This document shows positions 20,757-31,325 of a DNA stretch of 64,000 nucleotides, piece after piece (positions within the stretch are counted from its first letter, which is position 1; each line of letters opens with the position of its first letter). The stretch spans positions 9,600,501 through 9,664,500 of the forward strand of contig JAPNXP010000001.1 of NCBI GenBank assembly GCA_028753945.1. Reading direction: 5' to 3'. The stretch comes from Hexactinellida sp. DTS-2022 (lineage: Eukaryota > Porifera > Hexactinellida). Made by a program: the position numbers and the translations under genes. Below the pieces are notes generated by a model. The model saw only the letters and a list, made by a program, of their open reading frames with translations. It did no database searches and was not told the DNA's origin.

Positions 20757-23700
20757 GTAATCATTGTTATTCAATTTATCTAATTTCGAGAATGATAGTT
20801 GACTAGTTGTACTAAGTGTGATGAATATTTAATAGCGCAACTATGTGCAACTCAATCTTGAAATAGAATTAATTATATATAGGCCAACCGATTTTAATGA
20901 GTTTAAGTTTCAAAAAATATTTGCTATAGTAGTACAATATACTGTTAACCTCGATTGTTGTTTGTTCGTTTGTTGTCCACATTGTATTACAGTGATAAGG
21001 GAATAGAAACCGCATTTATATATGGAAAACAAACATCCGAATGTTATTATAGGTAAACAAGTATGAAGATTTCGAAATTCAAATTTATAATATGGATATT
21101 TATTGCTGTTGTTTACAAGAAAATATGCAAACAGATTTCTGAACATTCAAAATGAACCTAGAAGCTAGTTTTCAACGGTATTATAGGTAAATAAGTATGC
21201 ATAAATTTTTAAAATAAATTCCTGATGTGAAAACTCAAAAAGTTTGCAATAAGAGATACAAAATCAATTTGGGATTAAAGTAACGTCATATTTCAGAAAA
21301 TTATTTTTAATTCATATAACTCCCATAATACAATTCAAACAAGCATTTTCCAAACTTAATCAGATTTTGAATAAAAATATCATTTTATGTTAAAACATAA
21401 AATTATATCTTTAGTCGAAAATAAAAACCATGTCAGTTTTTTTGACATTTGTACACGGTAGATGTGCATTATTTAAGTAGGAAACAGTGTCCCAATCGGA
21501 CGCTAACGGTTAATTGGGAGAAGGGTTAAATCTTACAAGTGAACTGGACTTTAAATATTTTTTCTAGATTAACAAAAAGAATTAATTTAGAGTACGGAAA
21601 CCATTAAAGTAGACTCGAATCAGCCAATGAAATTATAAGCAATATTCGTTACGCAATGCAGGGACAAACTCCTCCTGCCGCTATGCCACGTTTATCACAT
21701 TTTGCTCACTAATTTCCAACCCTGGAAGCGTTACGTAAATTTTGAACTGCTCAAAATTTAAATGAGTGGTTTTAGACTAATTTCCAACTGGTATTATCTT
21801 CAAATAATTGATGTATAAACAAATTTTATGCAGATATTCGTGATCAACATTAAATTTCCCGTCATTAAGTGATCCCTTGAGACAACTTATCCTGGACTGA
21901 ATACAAATATTTGTATGGAATTGTTGGACATTAATTGTTGAATATATTTTAACTTAAACAACTTCAAAACGTGTCCCTTAAGTAATCAATTATCGAAACA
22001 TTTGACTTTCGATTTAATAATAGCAATATTTTGAAAAATACATAATTTGCATTGAAGAACAAACCTGGAAAGTTAGAAAAATATCTTTTAAAAACAAAAT
22101 ACACTATCTGCCACACTAATACTGCATGCATGGGTGTCTTTTGCGTTACCGCAGGGCAGTCGAATTGTCACTTACAATTAAAATGACTACATAAGTAGAA
22201 ATAATAAAAATTTGTCAATATAAAATGGACGTTTGTATGTAGCTCCTTCAAGCGGTTGTGCTGCAATTTCAGATAAAGGTAGATGTTACAACTCATTCAC
22301 AAGCTCTGGTATAAACTGGCAAGATGCTAGAAATATGTGTTTAGCGCTGGGAGGAGATCTAGCTACTGTTACATCTCTCAAAGAGAATACAATGTTGGTC
22401 GGTATCAAAAGATCTACTTGTTGGATAGGACTCAATGACATAGATGTAGAGGGTACTTTTGTCTGGACAGATGGTAGCGAAAGCACTTATAGACGGTGGA
22501 GTCAGGATCAACCAGATAATTATGGGTCTAATGAAGATTGTGTGGAAATATTGGATTATAATCAGTGGAATGATGCTATCTGTGGATATACTCTAGGTTG
22601 CTATTACTGTAGCACAACAGGTCAGTCAGTCCCTCGAATAAAAATATATACCAAATTGTTTGCACCAAGATTAGTGAACTATGTATTTCGGAGCAAGAGC
22701 AATACTCGATTATTGGAGCACAAATTACAATTCACCAGCATTGAACAAGTAAATAGAAAACCTTTAAAATCAAATCTGAATGAGTACTATTTGCAAGGTA
22801 GTAAATACAGTGTGTTTATTGTCTGATAACTACATACTACATGTGTATAATTTAATTTGGTGCTACGCAACTCAATTGATGATGGCTGCAAGGCGAATTA
22901 TTCAGAATTATAATGTTTTTGAAACCATTACGCATGAAAGCCGCATAATAAGAATGATACACAATGTATTCTGTTTCTAAAATTCAAATTCTCATATTAA
23001 TAGCTGAATAATTTCAGCTGCACCATAAACCAATATATCGTTGTTGCTGTACAAATACAAAATTTGAGCTTTCTGTGACGAATAGTTTTTCCGATTAATT
23101 CTGGACAAAGAAACCCACGAACACACACAGAACAATTGTGTTTTTAATATTGAGAAAATTACAATTTCCATAAATACAGAGGGTCTAGAGGATATGATTA
23201 TCTGAGGTTGAATGTATTTATATCTGTTAGTGAGCCCATTCGGAGAACAGATCAGTCCAAACACTTACACGCCATTAAAAGACTACTCATTTTTGAACAG
23301 AAACACTACTCTCTACTGCATAACAGAGACTAAAAACACGCCACAAGTTACATGGAGTTATACAAATCTAAATGGAGTCAGTACTACTCTCTCTGCTACA
23401 ACTAATGCTACAACAGGAATCAGCACTCTCTATGCGACTAGTGATAAGACAGGATACTACAGATGTGTAGTTACTCAGAACGGAGGGGACACTAGAACGT
23501 ATACTACTGCTATGCTGGATTTCATTATAGGTATCTTTAGTTTGTGGTATAGAAAAATGTAAAATTACAGCTGTGCCTAGAGCGCCATTTTTGGTCGCAC
23601 TATATTTTTGGAAAGTGTGAGAATGCTTATATAGGAAAATTCTATGAGCACAGGTGTATAGTTATTTCTTTAAACAATATAATTAGATCTAATACTTTGG

Positions 23701-26700
23701 ATTGAACTCAATATGTTACAAATACAGAAATTATTATCCAAATTATGGCACAAACTAAGCCCAATTTAATAATATGTCCCCCATTGCAAAAAGTATACAA
23801 TTCAATTTTCAATTGAATGAATGTAAATTTAACAATGATCACCATATATTCTTCTCGATATGAAATGTAAAAATAGGTATGAAAATGTGTCCAAAAATTA
23901 GTAAAGAAGTCACTCAGTTAATCAAGCTCTGTCATGTGGAGAGGATGTTTACCAAAATAAATCATGGCCATACCTTCCACTACATAGTAGTCGGCACAAC
24001 AATAATAATAATGATTAGGCAGTGATTCAGAATTGGCCCAATTCATAGATGTCGACACAGCACAATAACTAGCCAAAGCAGTGATATCAATACTGGGCCA
24101 CTATACGTATTAAAGTATAGTCGGCACAGAAAATGTTAAAATATGACACAAGCTTGGAAATCAACTATTGTATATTAGGTGCGCCAGTCTTAACATTGAA
24201 TTATGGAAGTTCCTATGCGTTCTCTCTGCTCCCTCCTGCTGTCAACAGAGCTGATATTCCTGTACTCACACAGAATGTAATACTGAGTGCTAATCTAGTT
24301 GGAAGATGGCAGACACCAGATGGAAGCTATGTCGACAGTGATTCTATCAGAATTCCAATACTCTATGTGTCTCATGCTGGACTGTACAAGTTCTATGTTG
24401 CTAACTGGGATGGAGTATGGACACTGGCTATTCAGATAGACATATCACCTGTTGGTGAGTTGGTTGTCATTAAATGCAAACATTGTCATGCTTATTTGGA
24501 GTGCAAATGTCCAAATAATTATATTCTTGACTCTAGGGTTTAATAAAATAATGAACACAAATGCTTGCAGACTATCGAAACAGTCCATTTGTGTCGCATT
24601 TAGAGGTTTTTCTTATAAGTAATGTATGCTAGTAGCATAGACTATTTTGTTAAAGGACTGTAGGCTGCCAGCTCGGGTCTGGAACTTGAGTCCATTGAAT
24701 ACTTAATGACTCCCGTAATTCTCTAATGCTAGACACAGGAAATGTATTATTATCGTATAGGAAGTTATATTTGGGAGTCCATTGGTGATATTGCATTGTC
24801 TCAAATATTTGTTGAATGTAAATTTTGCAGTTTCCATATATGGCTTTTCCATATATGGTAATGATCTCAAATTCTCGACAAACAAACACTGAACCTTGGG
24901 AGCAGAGTTAACATTTACATCAATGTAAAAGTTACCACCGTGTCACTGCCTGGCTTGCCCGAACTAAATGATAATAATCATTGTAGGTGGCTCATTTGGA
25001 ATTCAGATCAACACAACAACTTTCATCACTCTATCAGAGGATTCCATCATAATATCGAGCACTACTCTCTACTGCATAACTAGCAGCAGAAACTCAACAG
25101 AGGTGGAGTGGAGCTATGAAGATGTGTTTGGTAACACAACTAATCTCTCTGCTACAACTAATGCTAGCACGGGATTAAGCACTCTGTCTGTAACTACCGA
25201 TGTGCCAGGCTACTACAGCTGTAGGGTCTCTCTGGAAGGAGGAATGTATAAGACATACACTGTTGAGATGATTGATGTATCTCAGTACACAGGTACGTGT
25301 TGTTAAGTTTGTTAATAGATTAAAAGCTAATGGACTCACCAAATATTCATTTCCGCAATATACGTACTTAACTGTGATCTACAAGAAATCAATGAGCTCT
25401 AATATGAAGGTTGCCGTCCTAACCAGCACAAGGCTAAATACTATTGTATCGATATTTACTGGCTTCCCATCTGAATAAGTACGCATCAGAACACACATGC
25501 TAAGGTTGATATATCTACTATCTAGATTGAAGTGCAAATATCCTCAAATATCCTAAGATTTCCTACTTAATATACACTATTTCTTGGTAAAAATCAAAAG
25601 TACCCAATAAATTGGACATTATGATAAGGAGACAAAATCAGGATATAGTAGGATATCCAGTCGCACTACACTAAACAAATATACATGTAATTAATTTACT
25701 TTCAACCCCTTAGTTGCTGAGAATACAGATAACTATCAATACACAGTGGGAGTAGATGCAGACAATATATTCCTGTTCTGTCACAGTCCTGATAATTCAG
25801 TTCAACTCTCTGATATTCATTGGAAGAGACATGATAGAATTGGATTCTTCCCAAACCCATTGGACCTACACAGACTGGGATATCTCCTCAAATACACCAA
25901 CACTCATCCGATTGAATGTTTCGATACAGAATCCGGTATTCCCATCATGAGTGTTCAGCTCTACGTACAGGGTGAGTGATTGGCAATTTAACAAGTTCAT
26001 ATAAAACGAGACCTTCTGTCTCGGTCGCTTTGCGAAAGATCGGTGCTACGCACCTCAAGTTAACAGCCGCTATGCGGCCTTACTCCTCACCCTTTCTAAG
26101 ATGGAAAAGCTAGAAAGGGACGTAAATATACATCCCTATATAAGATTTCCATTTTTTAACTTGTTTTTCATATTCTAAATTTATAAATACGAAAAACAAA
26201 TTTATAAATGAGAAATTCGTGTGCAGCATACTTGTTTACCTATAATACCCGTTGAAAGCTAACTTCTAGGTTGATTTTGAATTTTCATTAATTTGTTTAC
26301 CTATTTTGTGTAAACAACCAACAACAAATATTCATATTATAAATTTATAAATGCAAAATTCGAAATCAGCATACTTATTTACCTATAATACCCGTTGAAA
26401 GCTAACTTCTAGGTTGCAGTGCTCGACAAATTAGGTGGTTTGGTGGCGTTAGCCACCAAAAAATCTTTCTTAAGCCACCAAATTTCAACTTTGGTGGCTT
26501 AACTAATCCACCATAAATTGTGGAATTATTTGATGTTGTGTTGATTATTTGCTCATTGCAATATTTGTTATTAATAATAGTGTTCTTTTCCGGCATCAGA
26601 AGTTTGTCAGCCATCAGTGGTTTGTTAAACCGGCCGTTGATGATTCTTTAGCCACCAGAAAAAGTGAGGTGGTGGCTTAATTAGCCACCATCAAAATTTA

Positions 26701-29700
26701 ATTTTGTCGAGCACTGCTAGGTTGATTTTGAATTTTCATTAATTTGTTTACCAATTTGTGTAAACAACAACAACAAATATTAATATTATAAATTTATAGA
26801 TGCGAAATTCGAAATCAGCATACTTGTTTACCTATTATAACATTTGTTTACCTTTTATAATATTTGAAAGTTAGTTTCTATCTCAATATTAATTGCGGTT
26901 TTTATCCCCCATCACTTTAATACAATCCGGACCACCATTATTTCGTGAAAGAGTTTTGGACTATATCAATATTATTAAATCTCGATTGTTGTGTGTGTTG
27001 TGTGTGTTGTTTGTTTGTTTGTTTGTTTGTTTGTTTGTCCGGATTGTATTAAAGTGATGGGGGAATAGAAACCGCATTTATATATGAGATATAAACTAAC
27101 TTTCAAATGTTATAATTGGTAAACAAGTATGCTGAACACAAATTTCGCGTTTATAAATTTATAATATGAATATTTGTTGTTGTTGTTTACCAAAAAATAG
27201 GTAAACAAATTAATGAAATTCAAAATCAACCTAGAAGTTTCCTTTTAACGGATATTATAGGTAAACAAGAAAAAAACATGAAAAACAAGTTAAAACTTGG
27301 AAATCTTATAAATGGATGTTTATAACGTCCCTTTCTACCATTTTTCATGGCAGAAAGTGTGAGGAGTAAGGCCGCACAGGGCCATTAACTTGAAGTGCAT
27401 AGCACCGATCTGTCGCAAAGCGACCGAGACCGAAGGGCTCGTTTATATAAAATATTGTTTAACCTCGTACATTACACTGCATAAATAGCATTACCATTAT
27501 TTTGTGAAAGAGTTTAGCACAAACAGTGGACATACGAAGAAATTTGTCCTCTTTTTCTCTAAAATGGCCTGTGTTAAGAATACAAAGATCGAATAGTTTC
27601 TTATAAAATCTTCGATTTTATCCCAATCAGGATCATATTTTTGAAAAAGGGCCAACGAAAGGAATCAAGAATCGAATCTAGATCCTCATCGTAGATCATG
27701 AATCAAAAGTTCTTCATGCCCTTGAGCAAATAATAGTATGAACAGTATAACTGTGCAATGTTCCATTTCCTCTTTACGAGAATTCACCTTCAATTAAAGA
27801 TTCTCACCAAACAACTGAATTAGGAGTTTATCTAGGTTTTTCTTGGCCGGCACTTTTAGATAAAAGCAAGTTTTTATGGTACCCTAAAGGTGTCAGCTAT
27901 AATTCATAATCGGTATAATTCAATGATGAGGCACTATTTGAAGGAGGTAAATGTGTACGGTACCCAAGCAGGGACTTATCAAGTAATTTATAATATTTAG
28001 CAAAAATCTTGTATGAAACCAGGCCTTATTCACTAAAAGTTCTTAACATTTTCTTATCTCATATTCATATAGAATCTAGGATAAATAATTCTAAATCCAG
28101 GAAAATTGCATGATGGGCTTTTCAATTGCAAGGTTAAATTCGTATCTAACCCAAATATCTGTGAAATATAACAACCAAGGTGGAATTTTGTCTAAAAATG
28201 AGTTAAGAAAAATTCTAGGAATATGACGTCATACTTAACCCAAATGGTGACAATACTCTAAATAATTTAGAGGAATTGAACTAAATTTAGCTTCCAAGGT
28301 GTTTTCGTTATTTCAAAACTTTAGACAGATACTTTAAATATTATTTCGATATTCTCTCATAATTTCAAGAATACAAAGTTAAGAAAAATGTTAAGAATTG
28401 TTAGTGAATAAAGCCCCTGGCAAACCTAATTAAGTGCCATCCCGGTCCCCAATTGAAATCACATTTCGGGAAAATTTTACCTCAGCCGATATCTGGATAG
28501 CACCTAAAAGTGCAAACCTGGTACCAAGATAAACCTCTGATTACTGAATACAGTCTGGTAGCAAGCAAAATATCGGTGGGGCGAAATTGCTTCAGGCTAG
28601 ACAATTCTGAGCAAGCGAAAAGAAGCTCTCGAATGCTTACCGGTTCTTACTGCTCTGCAATACTCTAGCTTACAAGTGTGCTAATCTTATCAGCCAACCT
28701 GTTATATTACAGTTTTTCCAGCCAACTTACGAATACAGGATATAATTCTTTTATAATTTCAATACCAACGACACTTTTGTATCAATTAGGTCCTCCAGTA
28801 ATAACATTATATCTCGAACACATCGAAGCATTCTCTCTGCTCCCTCCTGCTGTCAACAGAGCAGATATTCCTGTACTCACACAGAATGTAATACTGAGTG
28901 CTAATCTAGTTGGAAGATGGCAGACACCAGATGGCAGCTTTGTCGACAGTGATTCTATGAGAATCCCAACACTCTATGTGTCTCATGCTGGACTGTACAA
29001 GTTCTATGTTGCTAACTGGGATGGAGTATGGACACTGGCTATTCAGATAGACATATCACCTGTTGGTAAGTTTGCAATCTCATCATCAATATTTTTTACA
29101 TTGATCCTACTCACAGCAATATTTCCTTTCTTCGTTTATAGAAGCTTATTTACAGACAATCCTGTATCTGACAACAGAAACCACCAGCCAAACTTCAATG
29201 CTAGTTGCTTGGAGTCTGTCAGAAACGAACCCATACAATTCGGAAGGGACATTCTCAGTATATTTGGGGTTTGGGAATTTTGAATTTTTTGTTGGTATAA
29301 CAAAGAATCTCTTTCTTGGAATACCAGGATTAGTTCCAAACATTAACTATACTGTGCGAGTCGAGCTCCAATACCCTTATTCTGCGTTGGTCATTTCCGC
29401 CACTACTCACCATCTCCTAGCTCTGAGTGGAGACACCACTACCAATCCAGGTACAACAACTGAATCTCCTATTAACACTGAACCGAATACATCCTATACA
29501 ATACTATACACATTCATAGCTGTACTTGTCATATTCGTTACAATCCTATTACTCGTTCTACTAATCTGTTTCCTATTTGTGTGTACTATGAAGAGAGGCA
29601 GTAGGAGCAAAGTGAATTCGCGTAATAATCAATTACAAAAGCCCCAGGTAGATTATACTGAGTTGAACGAACAAATGGATTGCACCCAATCAATGGCACA

Positions 29701-29770
29701 TACCAATAAAGTGATTTTGTACTCAGAGAGTGTAGACGTTTCTGAAACAAAAGAAAAAGATTTGCTCTGA
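20684..29770 (+). CDS. Lectin/Ig-like type I receptor with ITIM-like tail (8-exon model)
   Basis: The eight exons sum to 2496 nt: 831 residues plus stop. Every intron is phase 1 with GT..AG borders, so modules can be shuffled without a frame change. Order: signal peptide (1-24), C-type lectin domain (~25-150), Ig-like (~151-250), Cys-less Ig-like (~251-342), Ig-like (~343-444), Ig-like (~445-530), Cys-less Ig-like (~531-622), a fibronectin-III-like membrane-proximal region, transmembrane helix (~742-771), and a basic stop-transfer MKRGSR. The ~60-residue cytoplasmic tail has VDYTEL, which fits the ITIM consensus. By family knowledge this is a cell-surface receptor able to recruit SH2 phosphatases; ligand and role are unknown. 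The last residues may be altered by a one-base length change relative to a broken paralogue at 31050-31325. Confidence 0.85.
20937..21205 (+). repeat. Family X repeat, decayed copy in intron 1
   Basis: CTCGATTGTTGTTTG, then GAATAGAAACCGCATTTATAT, then TATTATAGGTAAACAAGTATG, in the same order as the copy at 26977. The hairpin tail is missing. Confidence 0.75.
21206..22242. other. Rest of intron 1
   Basis: AT-rich intron sequence. No further exon or element is supported. Confidence 0.4.
22243..22620 (+). CDS. Receptor exon 2: C-type lectin domain
   Basis: Acceptor TTTGTATGTAG. The domain has the WIGLND core, QPDNYGSNEDC with the QPD triplet, and QWND; by family knowledge QPD plus WND forms the calcium site that favours galactose-type sugars. 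Domain cysteines are RCY, NMC, EDC and AIC, with an extra CYYC at the end. Donor GTCAGT follows at 22621. Confidence 0.9.
22621..23230. other. Intron 2
   Basis: It starts with a sequence also found reversed at 20296-20370. No other feature was seen. Open frames here are chance. Confidence 0.45.
23231..23530 (+). CDS. Receptor exon 3: Ig-like domain
   Basis: Acceptor TATCTGTTAG, donor GTATCT. The Ig core is visible: LYC, then VTWSY, then GYYRCVV. It is clearly related to exon 5, sharing LSATTNA(T/S)TG. Confidence 0.88.
23556..23620 (+). repeat. Half copy of the conserved hairpin in intron 3
   Basis: AAATGTAAAATTACAGCTGTGCC, then GGTCGCACTATATTTTTGG, resembles arm 1 and the loop of the hairpin family, most like the copy at 53725. 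The second arm is absent. Confidence 0.6.
23985..24130 (-). repeat. TATACTATAGTATA-type modules in intron 3
   Basis: Two or three diverged copies of the GTCGGCACA / TGGGCCACTATAC module, ending ACTGGGCCACTATACG, then TATAGTCGGCACAG, just before exon 4. Confidence 0.7.
24179..24454 (+). CDS. Receptor exon 4: Ig-like module without the usual cysteines
   Basis: Acceptor TTGTATATTAG, donor GTGAGT. GRWQTPDG and HAGLYKFYVANWDG look like Ig strands C and F, but the canonical Cys pair is absent. About 80 residues from AFSLLPPAVNRAD onward are nearly identical to exon 7. Confidence 0.85.
24987..25292 (+). CDS. Receptor exon 5: Ig-like domain
   Basis: Acceptor ATCATTGTAG, donor GTACGT. TLYCIT, VEWSYED and GYYSCRV give the Cys-Trp-Cys Ig core. 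Confidence 0.88.
25714..25971 (+). CDS. Receptor exon 6: divergent Ig-like domain
   Basis: Acceptor CAACCCCTTAG, donor GTGAGT. FLFCHSP, IHWKRHD and IECFDTES supply Cys, Trp and Cys at Ig-like spacing. It is less typical than exons 3 and 5. Confidence 0.8.
26006..26946 (-). repeat. Family X repeat, copy 3, reversed, in intron 6
   Basis: The hairpin tail is at 26006-26122, then GGTAAACAAG-type units run leftward, and the TCCGGATTGTATTAAAGTG head (reversed) is near 26910-26935. A 300 bp hAT MITE is inserted in it. The last hairpin reads CGAGAC/GTCTCG with full pairing. Confidence 0.8.
26417..26716. mobile_element. hAT MITE inserted in family X
   Basis: Ends CAGTGCTCGACAAA and (reversed) CAGTGCTCGACAAAATT, with a perfect 8 bp target duplication CTAGGTTG at 26409-26416 and 26717-26724. 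It is 300 bp with repeated GGTGGCTTA/GCCACCA inside. CAGTG ends and an 8 bp duplication identify hAT. Confidence 0.95.
26977..27445 (+). repeat. Family X repeat, copy 4, in intron 6
   Basis: Complete order: TATTATTAAATCTCGATTG head, a TG then TTTG microsatellite, TCCGGATTGTATTAAAGTGA, GAATAGAAACCGCATTTATA, GGTAAACAAGTATGC body, hairpin tail 27324-27441. Copies 3 and 4 lie head to head. Confidence 0.85.
27446..28789. repeat. Dispersed repeat shared with 52895-53180, rest of intron 6
   Basis: 27826-28028 and 28428-28545 match 52895-53180 (CACCCTAAAGGTGT; ATAATCGGTATAATT; AATGATGAGG). The match is split by the element at 28029-28427. No exon was seen before the acceptor at 28789. Confidence 0.6.
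28029..28427. mobile_element. MITE with TTATTCACTAA ends
   Basis: CCTTATTCACTAAAAGTTCT, then TAACATTTTCTTA at the left, and (reversed) GGCTTTATTCACTAACAATT, then CTTAACATTTTTCTTA at the right. It is ~400 bp and interrupts a repeat whose uninterrupted relative is at 52895. The target duplication is unclear, so no superfamily is assigned. Confidence 0.65.
28790..29065 (+). CDS. Receptor exon 7: duplicate of exon 4
   Basis: Acceptor TATCAATTAG, donor GTAAGT. It has the same length (276 nt) as exon 4. The first ~12 residues differ (PPVITLYLEHIE against APVLTLNYGSSY), and the rest is nearly identical. Confidence 0.87.
29142..29770 (+). CDS. Receptor exon 8: membrane-proximal domain, TM and ITIM-like tail
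   Basis: Acceptor CGTTTATAG. The extracellular part (SMLVAWSLSE, then NYTVRVELQYPY) is fibronectin-III-like, followed by a Thr/Pro stalk. The transmembrane span is FIAVLVIFVTILLLVLLICF. The tail VDYTELNEQ holds the ITIM-like tyrosine (about residue 794); a second tyrosine in VILYSESV does not fit the consensus. The stop is at 29768-29770. Another frame stays open past the stop for ~33 codons. Confidence 0.87.
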
Positions 29771-31049
29771 AAGTACCTTTCTCTGATGACTCTGACGGTG
29801 CTGCTAATCGCTATCCTAGGAAAATTAGAATAAGTGTGTCTCCCAGTGTGCTTTCTAAAAACTATGATTAGATTAATTTTGTGTTCCCTATTATAACTTC
29901 TAATACTATACATGATTTCATTTTTAAGTTTGTTATACTAGATTTGTGGATTGTGAAAAGTTTGTATTTACTAGACTAACGAACTTTTTGAACTTGAACT
30001 GAACATTACTTCACTAACGAACTTATTGAACTTGAACTGAACAGGCAGGACGAACAAAGGTCACGAAACAACCGATATCGATGGCTCGTGGCATAAACTA
30101 TAGTAGGATCCTACTACGTATAACATTTTTTCATTATCTAGTGAAAAAACGTTGTACGTATTAGGATCCTCTTCTAGAAGAAGCAACACAAAAATTTGAG
30201 AAAATATGAGAGTAAAGTATTGCTATTTATATCGCTTTTGGGCTGCAATCGCCCTTGCAGCACAAAAATATTTAGCGCCTAAATATTGACACCTAAATGA
30301 TGTTTCGTGTTCAAATTTACGTGGCAATACGCAAACAAATACCAGTATAATCTCTTATTTCTCTGTAATAAACTGGTAACAATAGTCTTAAGAAAATAGA
30401 AGCAAATAATTAATTATTGCTTAAGATCTTTCAATAGATATTTGATAAGATGGAAGGATCTTAAGCAGTTAACAACTTCAAAACGTACGCTTAATTAATT
30501 CGTTCATGTTAGACACTACGCAACACAATTATTGACCTCAACCTCATCAAAATATCACTTTACTTTTAAATTAGTTAAACCTGTGGAGGATCGGAGGTGG
30601 TGTTGAATATTTTGGAGGTGAACGTGAACGAACTGAACGTGCTTTAATTTGAGATGAACTGAATTGGGTTTAACCAGTCGGTTCGTGAACCTTTCTCCTA
30701 ACTTCGTTCAGTTCGTTCATTCAGTTCTACGAGTTTAGACGAATGGTTTAGTGTTGATTACTTTTGGCAAGAATAGATGAGTTCTGATCAAGGTATATTC
30801 TACTTTTGTAGTGATGTATTTATATTTTACGTTGGATTAGTGATCAAGTATTTAGAATTTAACAATACTATTCTGTTTCTTTCGTTCAATTCGTTAGCTG
30901 AGTTTATTCGTTGAGTTTTTCAATTCGGTCAGGCAACCGTTGGCGTACGTTCGGTTCGTTCAGCGTGAATCCCTTAAAAGCCCTGCCTTCATTTCGTTCA
31001 GTTCAAGTTTAATAAGTTCGTTTGTGAACATTTCATTCCCTGAGGAGGT
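29771..31049. other. Region downstream of the receptor; inverted repeats only
   Basis: AACTTGAACTGAAC-type words at 29975-30045 recur reversed at 30990-31030, suggesting the ends of a decayed element. A 67 base palindrome lies at 30106-30172. No gene is supported. Confidence 0.45.
30106..30172. repeat. Imperfect 67 base palindrome
   Basis: AGGATCCT at both ends, then ACGTA, AAC and TTTTTTCA paired with TGAAAAAACGTT around a TATCTAG centre. Confidence 0.75.
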
Positions 31050-31325
31050 TATACAAGCCCAATATACAAATATCACACAATCCATAAATCTAGTAAATAC
31101 AAACCTTTGGACAAATGTAATCATGACTATAGTATTAGCAGATATAATAGGGAACACAAAATGAATCTAATCAGAGTTTTAGAAGACAGTGTAGCATAGC
31201 GGTGGGAAGCAACGTCAGAGTTATGATAGATTGGTACGTTCAGACCCAATATGTTTTCTTTTGCCTCTGAAACGTTTACACTCTCAGCAAACAAGGTAGA
31301 TTTATTGTCATGTGCCATTTAATCA
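31050..31325 (-). pseudogene. Broken tail of a second ITIM-type receptor gene
   Basis: Read on the minus strand it aligns with 29690-29910: MAHDNKSTLFAESVNVSEAK against MAHTNKVILYSESVDVSETK, continuing into the 3' untranslated part (TGATTAGATT, then ATTTTGTGTTCCCTATTATA). Only the last part of exon 8 is present. It has one more base than the intact gene just before the latter's stop codon and so reads on for ~30 codons. It shows that the receptor once had a neighbouring paralogue. Confidence 0.8.
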
